Shown: positions 26,377 through 36,417, counted from the stretch's first letter. The stretch is 64,000 bases of DNA from Candidatus Flexifilum affinis (GCA_016713325.1 JADJPJ010000087.1:682001-746000); one strand, 5' to 3'. A program made the numbers and translations. The notes: a model not told the origin generated them from the letters alone.

Positions 26377-29300
26377 CTAGCTCTGGTCGCCCGCAACGAA
26401 GACGGCGGTGGTGCGCCCTGGCACACTGAACGTCCCGGTAGCCGGGTCGAACGTGGCGCCGCTCACGACGGCGTCCGCGGAGTCGACCTGCACCGGGTGC
26501 AGCGTCATCGACATCCCTGCCGCCGTGTCCAGCGTATACTCGACCGTCTCCGGCGTCGCGTTGAACACGACCACGATCATCGCGTATTCAGAATCGATGC
26601 TGGCATCGGCCGGGTCGGTCAGTGCCATGACGATGACACCGGGCATCTGCTCGGCGCCCGCGCCTGGGAAGCTAACGATCTGGGTGATTTGCTCAGCCGT
26701 GCGCAGGCGGAAAAGCGGCGAACTGCGGCGAATGCTCAGCATCTCCTGGAAATGGGCCACCGACCCAAGAGTGTCTGACTCGGTCGGCTGTAAGTCGGGG
26801 TTGGCCAACAGCGGCCCCCATAGCGGCCAGTTTTCACTGTTCTTGTCGGCGATCGGCAGGCCGCGACCCCAGCCATTGTCCTGGTACGAGAAGTCCAGGA
26901 AATTGAACCAGTCGCCGCTGTTGTAGCTGTCCTTGTCTCCAGACTTGGAACGGAGCATGTCGATGCCGGCGTGGAAGAATGGCACGCCCTGGCTGAGCAT
27001 TGTCAGGTCGATTCCCAGGTTGTGCATGCGGATTCGTTCGGAGAGCGGCAGCGACTCCGGCGACTTGGTCTGAATCACGTCGAAGAACGTCTCGTTGTCG
27101 TGCGCCTCGACGTAGACGATGTGCTCCTGCGGGTCGGCGGTGTAGCCGGCGGGGTTGCCGTTGTAGTCGACATCCGCCCCGGTGACCATCTCACCATTTC
27201 GATCCGTGAGGCTGTAATCCGCCAGGTTGCCGGCCAGCGCGACGCGAATCTGATCCTGGAACAGCAGCAGCTTCTGCATCTTTTCGGCGTCGGTTCGCGT
27301 ATCGGCGCTATTCGGATCGACCACCAGGCTGGTGGCAAATCCCTGCTCGACCAGGCCGCCGAATGGGCTGCCGCCCCGCACTGCATCGCGCACGCGGTCG
27401 TTGAACGTGCCAATGCCGGTGCCGTCCATATTCAGCTGCGTGGCGTTGACGCCGCGCGCATTGTCGGCCACCTCGCCGAAGTTCCAGCCTTCGCCGTAGA
27501 CGTAGATTTGTGAACCGTCGACGCCATCGGTCTCGACCGACAGGCTGTCGAGCATCGCGCGGACGTTCTCCATGTTCGAGCGCATATGATGGCCCATCAG
27601 GTCGAAGCGGAAACCGTCCACTTTGTAATCGACCGCCCAAACGCGCAAGGAGTCCAGCATCAGCCGTTCCATCATGGCATGCTCGGTCGCCGTGTTGGCG
27701 CAGCAGGTCGAGGTCTCGACGCGCCCCTGCGGGCTCAGCCGGTGGTAGTATCCGGGCACGATACGATCCAGGACCGCAAGTTCAGACTGGCCGCTGGCGT
27801 TGGTGTGGTTGTAGACCACATCCATGACCACGCGCAGACCGTTCTCATTCAGCGACTGAACCATCTGGCGGAATTCGCGGATGCGCGCCGCGCCATCGGG
27901 GTCGGTGCTGTAGCTGCCCTCAGGAACCGTGTAGTGCAGCGGATCGTAGCCCCAGTTGAAGCCATCGTCGTCGCGCACCGAATTGATCAGCGCCTGCTGC
28001 TCTTCGCCATTGGGCGCGTACCCTTCGAGCGCCTCCGGGCTGATGGCGATACGCGCGTTAGCGTCTTCGTTGATCGTGGCGATGTCGAACACAGGCAGCA
28101 GATGCAGATGCGTCAGGCCCGATTCGGCGAGTCCACGCAGGTGCTGCATGCCGGCCGAGTCGGTGTCGGTGAAGGCCAGGAACTTGCCGCGGTGTTGTTC
28201 CGGCACGGTCCCGTCATAGATGCTGAAGTCGCGCACATGCAGTTCGTAGAGGACGATGTCCTCAGGCGCCTCAAGGGCCGGCTTTGCAACCGCAGGCCAG
28301 CCGTCGGGCATGGTTTCCGGGTCACTCAGACTGATGATCTGACTGCGCGTGCTGTTCATGGCCAGGCTGACCGAGTATGGGTCGGTGACCAGGTTGGTCT
28401 CAATCAGGCCCGTCGAAGGCGCGTAGACGACAACTTCAAACAGATAGTACTGGCCATACCAGCTCGGTTCGCCCCAGTACTGCCAGGCACCGGTCGCCGG
28501 GTCGATGACCATGTCCTGCACCTGAATCGCTTCAGACGCTGGGTCACTGTCCGCGAAGAGATGGACTCGCACGTTCTGGGCCGTCGGCGCCCACAGGTTG
28601 AACAGCGGGGCATTGCCGTCGCCAAAGATCAGACCCAAGGGCGCATCCGTCGCATACAGATCGTCCAGAACGCCGGGGATCTGCAAGCCCGTGGCGTCCA
28701 CAGGCGCCCCATCGCTGCCCGCGATGACGACCGCAAGCTGACCGCGCAGCAGTTCCGGAGCGCGTTGTGCGTCCTCAGCCGACAACTTGTAGGCGTTGGC
28801 CCCTGCCAGATGCGGGAACTTCGCCGCCGCTCCTTCGCCAATGCCAGCATCATCGGGCGTCAGGGTGAGGTATTCTCCGCCTTCGAGCCCTTCGTCACTG
28901 AGCACCAATTCGGCGGTCGGGCTGTAGTACAGCCGCACTTCCGAGCCATCCGGAGCGTCGGCGCTCCAGGCGATGGTGTCGGCGCTCACCCAGTGAGCCT
29001 GCGCCTGCGTCAGATTGCCGGAACTAGGCGGGAGCTGGCCGCCGACGATGATGGTCGCCACGTTATTGCTGGTGTCAAATTGGAACTCAATCTTCTGTCC
29101 ATCTTTGGCGACCGTGAAGGGGATGTTCGGGCCGTTTTGCGCGCCGCCATCACCCCAGTTCAGATCCCAGGACTCATTTGCGGCCACTTTGGCTTCAAAT
29201 GTCCCGGCCGGCAGCTCCGCCGTGTAGACGTACACGCCGTCGCCATCCGGGTCCTGAAGCAGGCTGCGCAGGCAGTCGGGGGCCCATTCGCCGCCACAGC

Positions 29301-29724
29301 CAATCTCATCCTGATAGTTACCTGGTACGTTAACGATCAGCGAATTCACGCTGTCCGTCACCCAGTGCGTCCCGTGGTGATAGATGAAGCGGACTTCCGT
29401 CTCTTCTTCCAGGACCAGCGGAATATTCGGTCCATCCTGCTGGGCGTTCAGACCGTAGTTGACCGTCCACGTGCCCTCGAGCGCGACCTTGTACTCATAC
29501 TCTCCAGGCGGTAGTGTGAAGGTCGCAGACCAGAGGTCATCGCGCTCGTCATAGGCGAGCGCCGTCGCCTCGCACTCTGGTTGCCAATCTCCCGGGCACC
29601 CCAACACGCTCTGGATTGTGCCGGGGATCACGACCAGATCAGGGGCATCGTCCTGCGCAGTCGCAGTCAGCCCAAATAGCAGGACAGACAGCGCCAGCAG
29701 CGCTATCCGCAAAACGTTCTTCAT
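26377..29724 (-). CDS. pulA: Secreted pullulanase-type alpha-1,6-glucosidase with two X25-like modules
   Basis: 1115 residues. It has a signal peptide ([24 protein letters not shown]). Two related beta-sandwich modules follow (about 33-130 and 131-225; both carry a CxGxW...C pattern and NGPNIPF/DGPNIPL), resembling the X25 modules of pullulanases. Next come a pullulanase N2-like domain, a CBM48 ([16 protein letters not shown]) and a GH13 catalytic barrel. Catalytic residues sit in [10 protein letters not shown] (nucleophile, about 708), [10 protein letters not shown] (acid, about 745) and [10 protein letters not shown] (about 873). It debranches pullulan, amylopectin or glycogen outside the cytoplasm and feeds the maltodextrin route with the GH13 amylase and MalQ. 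GAGGAGAA precedes the ATG; the leader has three 14-bp repeats. Confidence 0.93.
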   Translation of the reverse strand: MKNVLRIALLALSVLLFGLTATAQDDAPDLVVIPGTIQSVLGCPGDWQPECEATALAYDERDDLWSATFTLPPGEYEYKVALEGTWTVNYGLNAQQDGPNIPLVLEEETEVRFIYHHGTHWVTDSVNSLIVNVPGNYQDEIGCGGEWAPDCLRSLLQDPDGDGVYVYTAELPAGTFEAKVAANESWDLNWGDGGAQNGPNIPFTVAKDGQKIEFQFDTSNNVATIIVGGQLPPSSGNLTQAQAHWVSADTIAWSADAPDGSEVRLYYSPTAELVLSDEGLEGGEYLTLTPDDAGIGEGAAAKFPHLAGANAYKLSAEDAQRAPELLRGQLAVVIAGSDGAPVDATGLQIPGVLDDLYATDAPLGLIFGDGNAPLFNLWAPTAQNVRVHLFADSDPASEAIQVQDMVIDPATGAWQYWGEPSWYGQYYLFEVVVYAPSTGLIETNLVTDPYSVSLAMNSTRSQIISLSDPETMPDGWPAVAKPALEAPEDIVLYELHVRDFSIYDGTVPEQHRGKFLAFTDTDSAGMQHLRGLAESGLTHLHLLPVFDIATINEDANARIAISPEALEGYAPNGEEQQALINSVRDDDGFNWGYDPLHYTVPEGSYSTDPDGAARIREFRQMVQSLNENGLRVVMDVVYNHTNASGQSELAVLDRIVPGYYHRLSPQGRVETSTCCANTATEHAMMERLMLDSLRVWAVDYKVDGFRFDLMGHHMRSNMENVRAMLDSLSVETDGVDGSQIYVYGEGWNFGEVADNARGVNATQLNMDGTGIGTFNDRVRDAVRGGSPFGGLVEQGFATSLVVDPNSADTRTDAEKMQKLLLFQDQIRVALAGNLADYSLTDRNGEMVTGADVDYNGNPAGYTADPQEHIVYVEAHDNETFFDVIQTKSPESLPLSERIRMHNLGIDLTMLSQGVPFFHAGIDMLRSKSGDKDSYNSGDWFNFLDFSYQDNGWGRGLPIADKNSENWPLWGPLLANPDLQPTESDTLGSVAHFQEMLSIRRSSPLFRLRTAEQITQIVSFPGAGAEQMPGVIVMALTDPADASIDSEYAMIVVVFNATPETVEYTLDTAAGMSMTLHPVQVDSADAVVSGATFDPATGTFSVPGRTTAVFVAGDQS

Positions 29725-29746
29725 CAGGTTCTCCTCAAAGAACTCG

Positions 29747-29788
29747 TCGTCTGACAGAATTCACGTGACAGAAATCGTCTGGCAGAAA
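29747..29788 (-). repeat. Three contiguous 14-bp repeats in the pullulanase leader
   Basis: On the minus strand the units are TTTCTGCCAGACGA (29775-29788), TTTCTGTCACGTGA (29761-29774) and ATTCTGTCAGACGA (29747-29760), each exactly 14 bases with no gap. They lie between the upstream terminator and the pullulanase ribosome binding site and are candidate tandem regulator sites. Confidence 0.7.
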
Positions 29789-29792
29789 CAAC

Positions 29793-29830
29793 AAAACCGC
29801 CGCAGGCGTGTATAACGCACCCCGCGGCGG
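29793..29830 (-). terminator. Rho-independent terminator of the BtrH-like gene
   Basis: On the minus strand a CCGCCGC/GCGGCGG stem (arms 29824-29830 and 29797-29803), with a smaller inner GCGT/ACGC pairing, is followed by TTTTGTTGTTT. It ends the BtrH-like transcript and separates it from the pullulanase gene. Confidence 0.8.
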
Positions 29831-29855
29831 CTTGTCAATCAAAAGTGCACAAACT

Positions 29856-31064
29856 TCAGGAGACCGCAGATCTCAAGGCTTCGAGCGCAGACATCTCTGC
29901 GTCGCGGATGGCCAGCACACGTTCATGGAGATCTGCGCGCAGTTCGGCGGCCTGCGCCTCGTTCAGTGGAAATGATTCTTCTGTCTGGGAGCGCAGATCC
30001 ACCAACTGCTGCGTGAGGTCCTGCCTTTCCTCGACCAACGCATCACCCCGCTCGATGAACAGGTCGTACTCTCGGCGCATCAGCCAACGCGTTTCACTCA
30101 GGAGCGGGATGCGGTCCGGCAGATGCGCTTCAGCCAGCTCACGCCATAACACCGCATTCGCTCGATAATCCGCGCTTACCTGCCTGAGCGCTGGGAGTTC
30201 CAGCACGTCCGCTGCCTCATCCAGGAAATCGGCGAACAGGCCACGCGCTCCACTGCCCCCGGTGAAATAGAGTTCCAGCGAGCGATAGGATGATTTCAGG
30301 ACGTTGTAGAGGGCCGGTCCGACCGGACGCTTCTGTGCCCAACCTTTCTTCGTCCTTGTGTCGACCAGTTCGTCGGCCCACTTCTTGAGGCCGGCAAAAC
30401 CAAAGTTCGACGCGGCCTGCGGCGCGAAGTGCGGAGGTTCGGTCATGATGGCGATCGTCGACTGAATGCCGGCCCGTACTGCTTCAGGCAGCCGAGCACT
30501 GTCCGGCGCGTCCATAGTCATCACACGATGTTTGAACTTCCTGACGGCGCCCTGCGCCTTGAGCAGATTCTCCGCCGTGACTTCAAGCGGCACGCGTGCA
30601 CGATCGGCAATGTGCACTCGATCGTTGTCGTGGCCGAAGACCAGGATCGGCGTCATCATCTGAGCGTCGGAATAGGGCCGATCTGCGGTGTAACTCAGCG
30701 TGAACATGTCCGCCCAAACAATCGCCGGCTTGCCTCGCGCCAATGCATTAATGATGTTAGCCGTGGCCTTGGTCGGGTTATCCGTCTGGCGTACGTCGGT
30801 TGGGATGTTCAGGCGCTCGAAGACCGCCTTGAGTGTCTCGTTGAACGGATAGTAGGTCAGCAGCTCGACCTGAGGATCGAAGCCTTCGTAGTGAAAGGTG
30901 AAGTAGCCCGCGCAGATTCCCCCGTTGACGCCCATGATCATCGCTTCCGTATACGGTTTGCCGGTGTGAGGCGCAGTCACGCCCTGGTACGCCAGAGCAT
31001 TGACGATATAGCCAGTCGCCCAATGCAAACCATCAAAGTGCCGAAAATCGCTCAGGACAGGCAT
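29856..31064 (-). CDS. BtrH N-terminal-domain / DUF4872-like protein
   Basis: 402 residues, no signal peptide. The N-terminal part (about 10-150) resembles the papain-like BtrH_N domain, which in butirosin biosynthesis transfers an acyl group from a carrier protein. TEAMIMGVNGGICAGYFTFHYEG and PILVFGHDNDRVHIADRA match its conserved blocks. The usual His-Cys nucleophile pair appears here as LHWATG, so Trp seems to replace the catalytic Cys. The C-terminal half (about 160-320) is DUF4872-like and the last 80 residues form a Glu/Leu-rich coiled-coil-like helix. It is likely a non-catalytic relative; its role is unknown. No biosynthetic cluster surrounds it. Confidence 0.7.
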   Translation of the reverse strand: MPVLSDFRHFDGLHWATGYIVNALAYQGVTAPHTGKPYTEAMIMGVNGGICAGYFTFHYEGFDPQVELLTYYPFNETLKAVFERLNIPTDVRQTDNPTKATANIINALARGKPAIVWADMFTLSYTADRPYSDAQMMTPILVFGHDNDRVHIADRARVPLEVTAENLLKAQGAVRKFKHRVMTMDAPDSARLPEAVRAGIQSTIAIMTEPPHFAPQAASNFGFAGLKKWADELVDTRTKKGWAQKRPVGPALYNVLKSSYRSLELYFTGGSGARGLFADFLDEAADVLELPALRQVSADYRANAVLWRELAEAHLPDRIPLLSETRWLMRREYDLFIERGDALVEERQDLTQQLVDLRSQTEESFPLNEAQAAELRADLHERVLAIRDAEMSALEALRSAVS

Positions 31065-31231
31065 CGCACCACTCCCATAGACTCATCAATCTCGTGTCGT
31101 CAATGTCATCACAATAAGCGCAAACACGATGGGCCGGTAGTCTCGCATTTCATTACCGACTATTCGACTTTTTGCTTACTTTCGTGGCATCCGCCGAAAC
31201 GGTTCTTGAATCGCCTCCGATGCCCAAACGA

Positions 31232-31250
31232 GGTAGACTCTCTACCGTTT
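31232..31250 (+). promoter_or_regulatory. Small hairpin with T-run in the isomerase leader
   Basis: GGTAGA (31232-31237) pairs with TCTACC (31241-31246) and is followed by GTTTTG, about 35 bases before the isomerase ATG. It could be a weak attenuator; the stem is only 6 bp. The rest of the 220-base gap to the divergent BtrH-like gene shows no clear motif. Confidence 0.35.
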
Positions 31251-31284
31251 TGTGCCAATACTATGCTTTGCTGAGGAAACCACC

Positions 31285-32937
31285 ATGTGTGCCTATGCAC
31301 TGCCAACACTGTCCCAGCCTGCTCCGGTAGGGTCCGACGAGGCCATTCTGATCGCCAGCGGCGATCTGCGCCACTCGGCCAACAAAGTTTGCTGGGCTGC
31401 CCAGGTCGAGATGGAAGCCAAGGTCGTTGCTGCTTTCGCCGCCGAAGGCATTACCGTCAAACGAGGACACGAGTACGACCCGGCCCTGGAACACGGCTTC
31501 ATCTACAGCCAGCGAATGGGTATGGATGTCTTCTCCCGAATTGACCCGAATGCCCGTCTGATCGTCGCTGAGGCCGTCTGGCAGTACAGCCATCACGTGC
31601 TCGCCGGTCTGCGTGCCCACAAAGGCCCCATCCTGACCGTCGCCAACTGGAGCGGTCAGTGGCCCGGTCTGGTGGGCATGCTCAACCTGAACGGCTCGCT
31701 GACCAAAGCGGGGATCTCTTACAGCACCATCTGGAGCGAAGACTTCACGGATGAGTTCTTCAAGAAGGCCATCCGCCAGTGGCTGCGCGAGGGCAAGATC
31801 GACCAGGACTCCTCGCATGTCCGGCCAGTCGGGCCAAACGATCTGCCAGCCGACGAGCGGGCATTAGGCCAGAGTCTCGGCGCTCAGCTCGCCCAGGAGA
31901 AGGCCATCATGGGCGTGTTCGACGAAGGCTGCATGGGCATGTACAACGCCATCATCGACGACGAACTGATCAACGCCGGGGGACTTTACAAGGAGCGGCT
32001 CAGCCAATCGGCGCTGGTCGCCGCCATGCGCACGGTCAGCGACGAACAGGCTGATGCCGCCCGGCGTTGGCTGGATCAGCGCGGCCTTACGTTCAATACC
32101 GGGGCCGACCCGGTCGCCAATCTCACCGACGGTCAGATTCGCGATCAGCTCAAGATGTACATCGCCGCAGTCCGCATCGCCCACGAGTTTGGCTGCGACA
32201 CCATCGGCATTCAGTATCAGCAGGGTCTGAAAGACATGGCGCCTGCCAGCGACCTGGTAGAGGGCCTGCTCAACAATGTCGAGCGCCCACCAGTCTACGA
32301 CCCCGCCACCGGCCAGGAGCTGTATGCCGGCCGTGCCCTGCCCCACTTCAACGAAGTAGACGAGTGCGCAGGCGTCGACGGGCTGGTGACGAACCGAGTC
32401 TGGACAGCGATGGGTTTTGACCCGGCCAATACGCTGCACGATCTGCGTTGGGGCGAGCAATACACAGGAAACGGCGTCGACGACTACGTCTGGGTGTTTC
32501 TGATCTCCGGCGCTGCCCCTGCCTCGCACTACATCGGAGGCTATGCCGGCGCTTACAGCGATCGCCAGCCGATCATGTACTTCCCGTCGGGCGGCGGCAC
32601 GCTCCGCGGCATCAGCAAGCCCGGCGACATCGTCTGGAGCCGGGTCTACGTCATGGGCGGCAAGCTGCATGCGGATCTCGGCCGCGCGACGGTCGTCGAG
32701 CTTCCTCGTGAAGAGACCGAGCGGCGCTGGCAGGCGACCACCCCACAGTGGCCGATCATGCATGCCGTCCTGCATGGCGTCGCCCGCGACCAGATGATGG
32801 GCCGCCACAAGGCCAATCACATTCAGGTGGCCTATGCACCATCGGCCGCTGACGCGGACAAAGCGCTGGCCGCCAAAGCAGCCATGTTCCAGACCATGGG
32901 CATTCAGACCTACGTGTGCGGCACCGTCAACCTGTAG
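31285..32937 (+). CDS. L-fucose isomerase-like sugar isomerase
   Basis: 550 residues from the ATG at 31285 (GAGGA 8 bases upstream); a GTG at 31252 is less likely. The protein has the look of the fucose/arabinose isomerase superfamily: a Rossmann-like N-terminal part (MGMDVFSRIDPNARLIVAEAVWQYSHHVLAGL, ILTVANWSGQWPGLVGMLNL), a middle domain with DEGCMGMYNAIIDDELIN holding Glu/Asp metal ligands, and a C-terminal HKANHIQVAYAPS motif with a His typical of FucI-like enzymes. It would interconvert an aldose and ketose in the cytoplasm with a divalent metal. The substrate may be fucose, arabinose or another deoxy/pentose sugar. It forms a likely operon with the kinase that follows. Confidence 0.75.
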   Translation: MCAYALPTLSQPAPVGSDEAILIASGDLRHSANKVCWAAQVEMEAKVVAAFAAEGITVKRGHEYDPALEHGFIYSQRMGMDVFSRIDPNARLIVAEAVWQYSHHVLAGLRAHKGPILTVANWSGQWPGLVGMLNLNGSLTKAGISYSTIWSEDFTDEFFKKAIRQWLREGKIDQDSSHVRPVGPNDLPADERALGQSLGAQLAQEKAIMGVFDEGCMGMYNAIIDDELINAGGLYKERLSQSALVAAMRTVSDEQADAARRWLDQRGLTFNTGADPVANLTDGQIRDQLKMYIAAVRIAHEFGCDTIGIQYQQGLKDMAPASDLVEGLLNNVERPPVYDPATGQELYAGRALPHFNEVDECAGVDGLVTNRVWTAMGFDPANTLHDLRWGEQYTGNGVDDYVWVFLISGAAPASHYIGGYAGAYSDRQPIMYFPSGGGTLRGISKPGDIVWSRVYVMGGKLHADLGRATVVELPREETERRWQATTPQWPIMHAVLHGVARDQMMGRHKANHIQVAYAPSAADADKALAAKAAMFQTMGIQTYVCGTVNL

Positions 32938-32982
32938 TCGGGGTCGCATTTTCATAGACTTGCGCGTCATTCACGTTTTGCT

Positions 32983-33007
32983 GCGGGGGCCTTCCATGCG
33001 CCCCCGC
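32983..33007 (+). promoter_or_regulatory. Intercistronic hairpin before the sugar kinase
   Basis: GCGGGGGC (32983-32990) pairs with GCCCCCGC (33000-33007). The stem ends 3 bases before the AAAGGA ribosome binding site of the kinase and has no T-run, so it more likely affects mRNA processing or translation than termination. Confidence 0.5.
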
Positions 33008-33024
33008 CCCAAAGGACACACATC

Positions 33025-33966
33025 ATGGCGGGTGAACAACGTCCAAAACTGGTCATGGTCGGCAGCTCCAATATCGACCTGATCGCCTATGCACCACATT
33101 TGCCGGCCCCCGGCGAAACACTCCACGGCTCCCGCTTTAACATGGGCTTCGGCGGCAAAGGCGCAAACCAGGCCGTAATGGCCGCGAAGTTAGGCGCGGA
33201 CGTCAAGGTCATCACGAAACTGGGCCGCGACATCTACGGCGATATGACCATTGCCAACTACTGCAGCGTCGGCGTCGACACCGCAACGGTGCTCTTCGAC
33301 GAGACTCGCGCCTCCGGGGTCGCGCTGATCGTCGTCAACACGGCCACCGGCCAGAATAATATCGTCATCGTCGGCGGCGCGAACGACAGCCTGTCGCCGG
33401 AAGACGTACGCCGGTGCGCATCGGCCATCCAGGAGTCGTCAGTGCTGATGTGCCAGCTCGAGACGCCGATCGCGGCCACACTGGAAGCATTTCGTATCGC
33501 GCGGATGGCGGGCGTGGTCACCATCCTGAATCCCGCGCCGGCGGCCGCCCTGCCTTCGGAACTGCTTGCGCTCACCGATTGGCTTATCCCGAACGAAGTC
33601 GAAGCGGAAATGCTGACCGGCGGCACCGTTCGCAGTCTGGAACAGGCCGAGACCGCCGCTCTGGCCCTGAAGGCCAGTGGTCCATCTGGCGTCATCATCA
33701 CGCTGGGCGAGCGTGGCGCCCTGCTCGTCACCAGCGATGGCTCACTCGTTCAGATTCCAGTCACGCCGGTTCAGGCCGTCGACACGACCGGCGCAGGCGA
33801 CTCGTTTGTGGGAAGTTTTGCCTATCTGATTGCGGCAGGGTTCAGGCCCGAAGAGGCAGTGCGTCGTGCCGGTGCCATCGCCAGCCGGTCGGTCCTCAAA
33901 CCCGGCACGCAGTCATCATTCCCCAACCGTGACGAGGTCAGTGAATTCCTAAAAATCACTGAATAA
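33025..33966 (+). CDS. rbsK: Ribokinase (PfkB family)
   Basis: 313 residues, the usual ribokinase length. N-terminal VGSSNIDLIAYAPHLPAPGETL and GFGGKGANQAVMAAKLGA (the first PfkB signature), and C-terminal VDTTGAGDSFVGSFA with the catalytic base Asp in the anion-hole loop. It phosphorylates a pentose or related sugar at the expense of ATP. Its position 87 bases after the isomerase suggests that it phosphorylates the ketose product, so strict ribose specificity is not certain. Confidence 0.88.
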   Translation: MAGEQRPKLVMVGSSNIDLIAYAPHLPAPGETLHGSRFNMGFGGKGANQAVMAAKLGADVKVITKLGRDIYGDMTIANYCSVGVDTATVLFDETRASGVALIVVNTATGQNNIVIVGGANDSLSPEDVRRCASAIQESSVLMCQLETPIAATLEAFRIARMAGVVTILNPAPAAALPSELLALTDWLIPNEVEAEMLTGGTVRSLEQAETAALALKASGPSGVIITLGERGALLVTSDGSLVQIPVTPVQAVDTTGAGDSFVGSFAYLIAAGFRPEEAVRRAGAIASRSVLKPGTQSSFPNRDEVSEFLKITE

Positions 33967-33979
33967 CGCCCTCGTCCAA

Positions 33980-34028
33980 TTGACATTAGCAAGACAATTG
34001 CCTAGACTTGCTTCAAGGAAGCAGGTCT
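33980..34028 (+). promoter_or_regulatory. Promoter of the sensor-kinase operon with overlapping hairpin
   Basis: A perfect -35 TTGACA (33980-33985), a 17-base spacer and -10 TAGACT (34003-34008). An inverted repeat (AGAC-T-TGCTTC at 34004-34014 with GAAGCA-G-GTCT at 34018-34028) overlaps the -10 and start site. It could be an operator, or serve as the terminator of the upstream sugar genes. Confidence 0.65.
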
Positions 34029-34101
34029 TGTTTATGCCTGCACTCACCCCCTGCCTGCGCAGGTCCGCATTGCTCTAGTCATCGTTGTAAGGCCGCCCCT
34101 C

Positions 34102-35970
34102 ATGAGTCAATCGCTTGAAGTCATCCTTCTCGGAATCACGGCGTTGTTCACATCACTTCTGGCGGCCCGCATCTGGGGGTTGAGAAGAAGTGCCGTTGCG
34201 GCTTCGACCGCCATGGTAGCGCTGCTCGTCGCAGTGGTCTGGTGGACGACCAACTACATGATCGAGGTCACAGCCAGCGACACAATCATCTGGATGCTCG
34301 CTTACCGGTTGAAGTTCCTCGGCGTCGTGCTGGTTCCCGTCGCCTGGTTGGCATTCTCGGCAGGGTACATCGGGCGCAAAGACATCATCACCCGGAAAGC
34401 CCTGGCAATTTTGCTCATCATGCCGTTCGTGACCACCGCAATGATCTGGACCAATGATCTGCATCACCTGATGTGGGATCGGATCGAACTCACGGTGACG
34501 GCCGGGCAGGTCGCCTCTTATACCGAGCTGGGTACCTGGTTCTGGGCCCACTCCGTCTACTCATACATACTCATCATGGTGGGGACGGGCCTGCTCCTGC
34601 GCCAGTTCATGTCCGCGCCGAGTGCCCATCGCCGGCAGTTGCTGGCGTTGTTTGTCGCGGTGGCGGCGCCACTGATTGCCAACGCGCTGACGATCTTCGG
34701 TAACCTTCAGCTCGACCTGACCCCGTTTGCCTTTGCCATCACCGGCACCGCCCTGACATGGGGCCTGCTTCGCTATCATCTCCTTGACATCGTTCCGGTC
34801 GCCCGCAACCTGGTGATCGACAGCCTACCCGATGCCGTATTCGTGCTCGACCTGCAGGGCCGGTTGGTGGACATCAACCCCGCGGGCAGCAGTCTGATTG
34901 GCGACGCCGCGGCCAACGTAATCGGCCGCCGATTCGTCGAGCTCGCGCCAATGGTCAAAGAGCAGCCCGAGCTGGTCGACCGCTACCGCACCAATGAACC
35001 CCTTCAGGATGTCGTGCAGACGACACGGGGTGGCGCAACCATTCACTATGAACTGCGCATGTCTCCCCTTCGCAGCGAACGTTCGGAGCTCATCGGCCGT
35101 GTCATCACACTGCGAGATATCAGCGAGAGCAAGCGCATTGAAAGCGAGATTCAGGCGCGAAATACCGCACTGGTCAAGGCCAATGCCGACCTTGCCGAGG
35201 CCCGCGAGATCGCCGAGGCTGCGACACAGCTCAAGAATCAGTTCCTGGCCAATATGTCCCATGAACTGCGTACCCCTCTCAACGCGATTATCGGCTATAC
35301 TGAGATCCAACTCGCGGGAATGACCGGTGATCTGAACGAGGAGCAGACGCGCTACCAGGAGCGCGTTCTGGCGAATGCCGAACAGCTTCTGGGCCTGATC
35401 AACGATGTTCTGGACATCGCCAAGATCGAGGCAGGGCGCATGAACCTGATTCGCAAGCCATTCATTGTGCGGTCATGGTTCAAGTCCATCTTCGACAAGA
35501 ACCGGGTGCTGGCAGAGGCGAAGGCGCTGAACTTTGCGCTCGAGATCGACGATCAGCTCCCTGAAGTGCTGGTCGAGGATTCCGCCCGACTCGGACAAGT
35601 GATCACAAATCTGGTCTCGAATGCGGTGAAGTTTACCCAGTCTGGGGGTGTCACCATCACCGTCAAATCTCGCCAGCACAAGCACTGGGAGTTTGCCGTC
35701 AGCGATACCGGCATCGGCATTCCGTTGCACGCTCACGAGACGATCTTCGAAGAATTCCGACAGGTAGACGGATCATCAAGCCGCCAGTACGGGGGCACGG
35801 GCCTGGGTCTGACGATTGTGCGCAGGATTGTTATGATGATGGGCGGAACAATCACGTTGCAAAGTGCCCCTGAAGTGGGCAGCACATTCACAGTGGCACT
35901 GCCCATGATCGACGTGACAGATAACCTTGATGATGTCGCAGCGGTCCGCGTCATGTCCGCTGAAGCATAG
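34102..35970 (+). CDS. Sensor histidine kinase with seven-helix N-terminal sensor and PAS domain
   Basis: 622 residues. The N-terminal 220 residues contain about seven hydrophobic helices of the HisKA_7TM type (MSQSLEVILLGITALFTSLLAARIW onward). A PAS domain follows at about 235-350 (LVIDSLPDAVFVLDLQGRLVDINPAG), then a short coiled coil, the HisKA domain with phospho-accepting His387 in ANMSHELRTPLNAI, and HATPase_c with N-box NLVSNAVKF, DTGIGI and GGTGLGLTI. It signals to one or both of the two lone receivers that follow 12 and 468 bases downstream. The ligand is unknown. Confidence 0.93.
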   Translation: MSQSLEVILLGITALFTSLLAARIWGLRRSAVAASTAMVALLVAVVWWTTNYMIEVTASDTIIWMLAYRLKFLGVVLVPVAWLAFSAGYIGRKDIITRKALAILLIMPFVTTAMIWTNDLHHLMWDRIELTVTAGQVASYTELGTWFWAHSVYSYILIMVGTGLLLRQFMSAPSAHRRQLLALFVAVAAPLIANALTIFGNLQLDLTPFAFAITGTALTWGLLRYHLLDIVPVARNLVIDSLPDAVFVLDLQGRLVDINPAGSSLIGDAAANVIGRRFVELAPMVKEQPELVDRYRTNEPLQDVVQTTRGGATIHYELRMSPLRSERSELIGRVITLRDISESKRIESEIQARNTALVKANADLAEAREIAEAATQLKNQFLANMSHELRTPLNAIIGYTEIQLAGMTGDLNEEQTRYQERVLANAEQLLGLINDVLDIAKIEAGRMNLIRKPFIVRSWFKSIFDKNRVLAEAKALNFALEIDDQLPEVLVEDSARLGQVITNLVSNAVKFTQSGGVTITVKSRQHKHWEFAVSDTGIGIPLHAHETIFEEFRQVDGSSSRQYGGTGLGLTIVRRIVMMMGGTITLQSAPEVGSTFTVALPMIDVTDNLDDVAAVRVMSAEA

Positions 35971-35982
35971 GGTGCCCTGAAC

Positions 35983-36417
35983 ATGGACGCGTCCCATAGT
36001 GGGAAAACCGGTAGCGCGGCTGACCTCGCCTCGTGGGTCGTATTGGCCGTCGACGACGAAGCAGACAACCTGACCCTCGTGACCAAGGTGCTGACCTTTA
36101 AAGGCGCGCAGGTCCACACGGCGAGCAACGGCAAGGAAGGGCTTGAGATGCTCAAGTCGCTTCAGCCCTCGCTTATCCTGCTCGACCTGTCCATGCCGGT
36201 GATGGATGGGTGGGAGATGTTCGAATTGCTGCGCGCGAACCCCACGCTCCAGCGCGTTCCCATCATCGCGCTCACCGCACACGCCATGATCGGGGACAAA
36301 GAACGCATCCTGGGAACAGGCTTCGACGGCTACATCTCGAAACCATTCCGTCTCAATACTTTTCTCACCGAAATCATGCGATGCTTAGAGTATCAACGGC
36401 ATCAGCAGGCAAAGTAA
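35983..36417 (+). CDS. Single-domain response regulator 1
   Basis: 144 residues, a CheY-like receiver without an output domain. The acidic pocket is in VDDE (23-26), the phosphorylated Asp is D68 in LILLDLSMPVMDGW, and T/K positions are in ALTAHAM and YISKPF. A 20-residue N-terminal extension precedes the fold. It starts 12 bases after the sensor-kinase stop and is probably its direct phosphate acceptor. Confidence 0.92.
   Translation: MDASHSGKTGSAADLASWVVLAVDDEADNLTLVTKVLTFKGAQVHTASNGKEGLEMLKSLQPSLILLDLSMPVMDGWEMFELLRANPTLQRVPIIALTAHAMIGDKERILGTGFDGYISKPFRLNTFLTEIMRCLEYQRHQQAK

Noticed and set aside
27586..29514. A 642-codon plus-strand open frame opposite the pullulanase
   Set aside because: The minus strand encodes a complete pullulanase with signal peptide and catalytic residues; the antisense frame is rich in Arg, His and Val without domains.
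31864..32970. A 368-codon minus-strand open frame opposite the isomerase
   Set aside because: The plus-strand gene has a good ribosome binding site and family motifs; the antisense frame has none.
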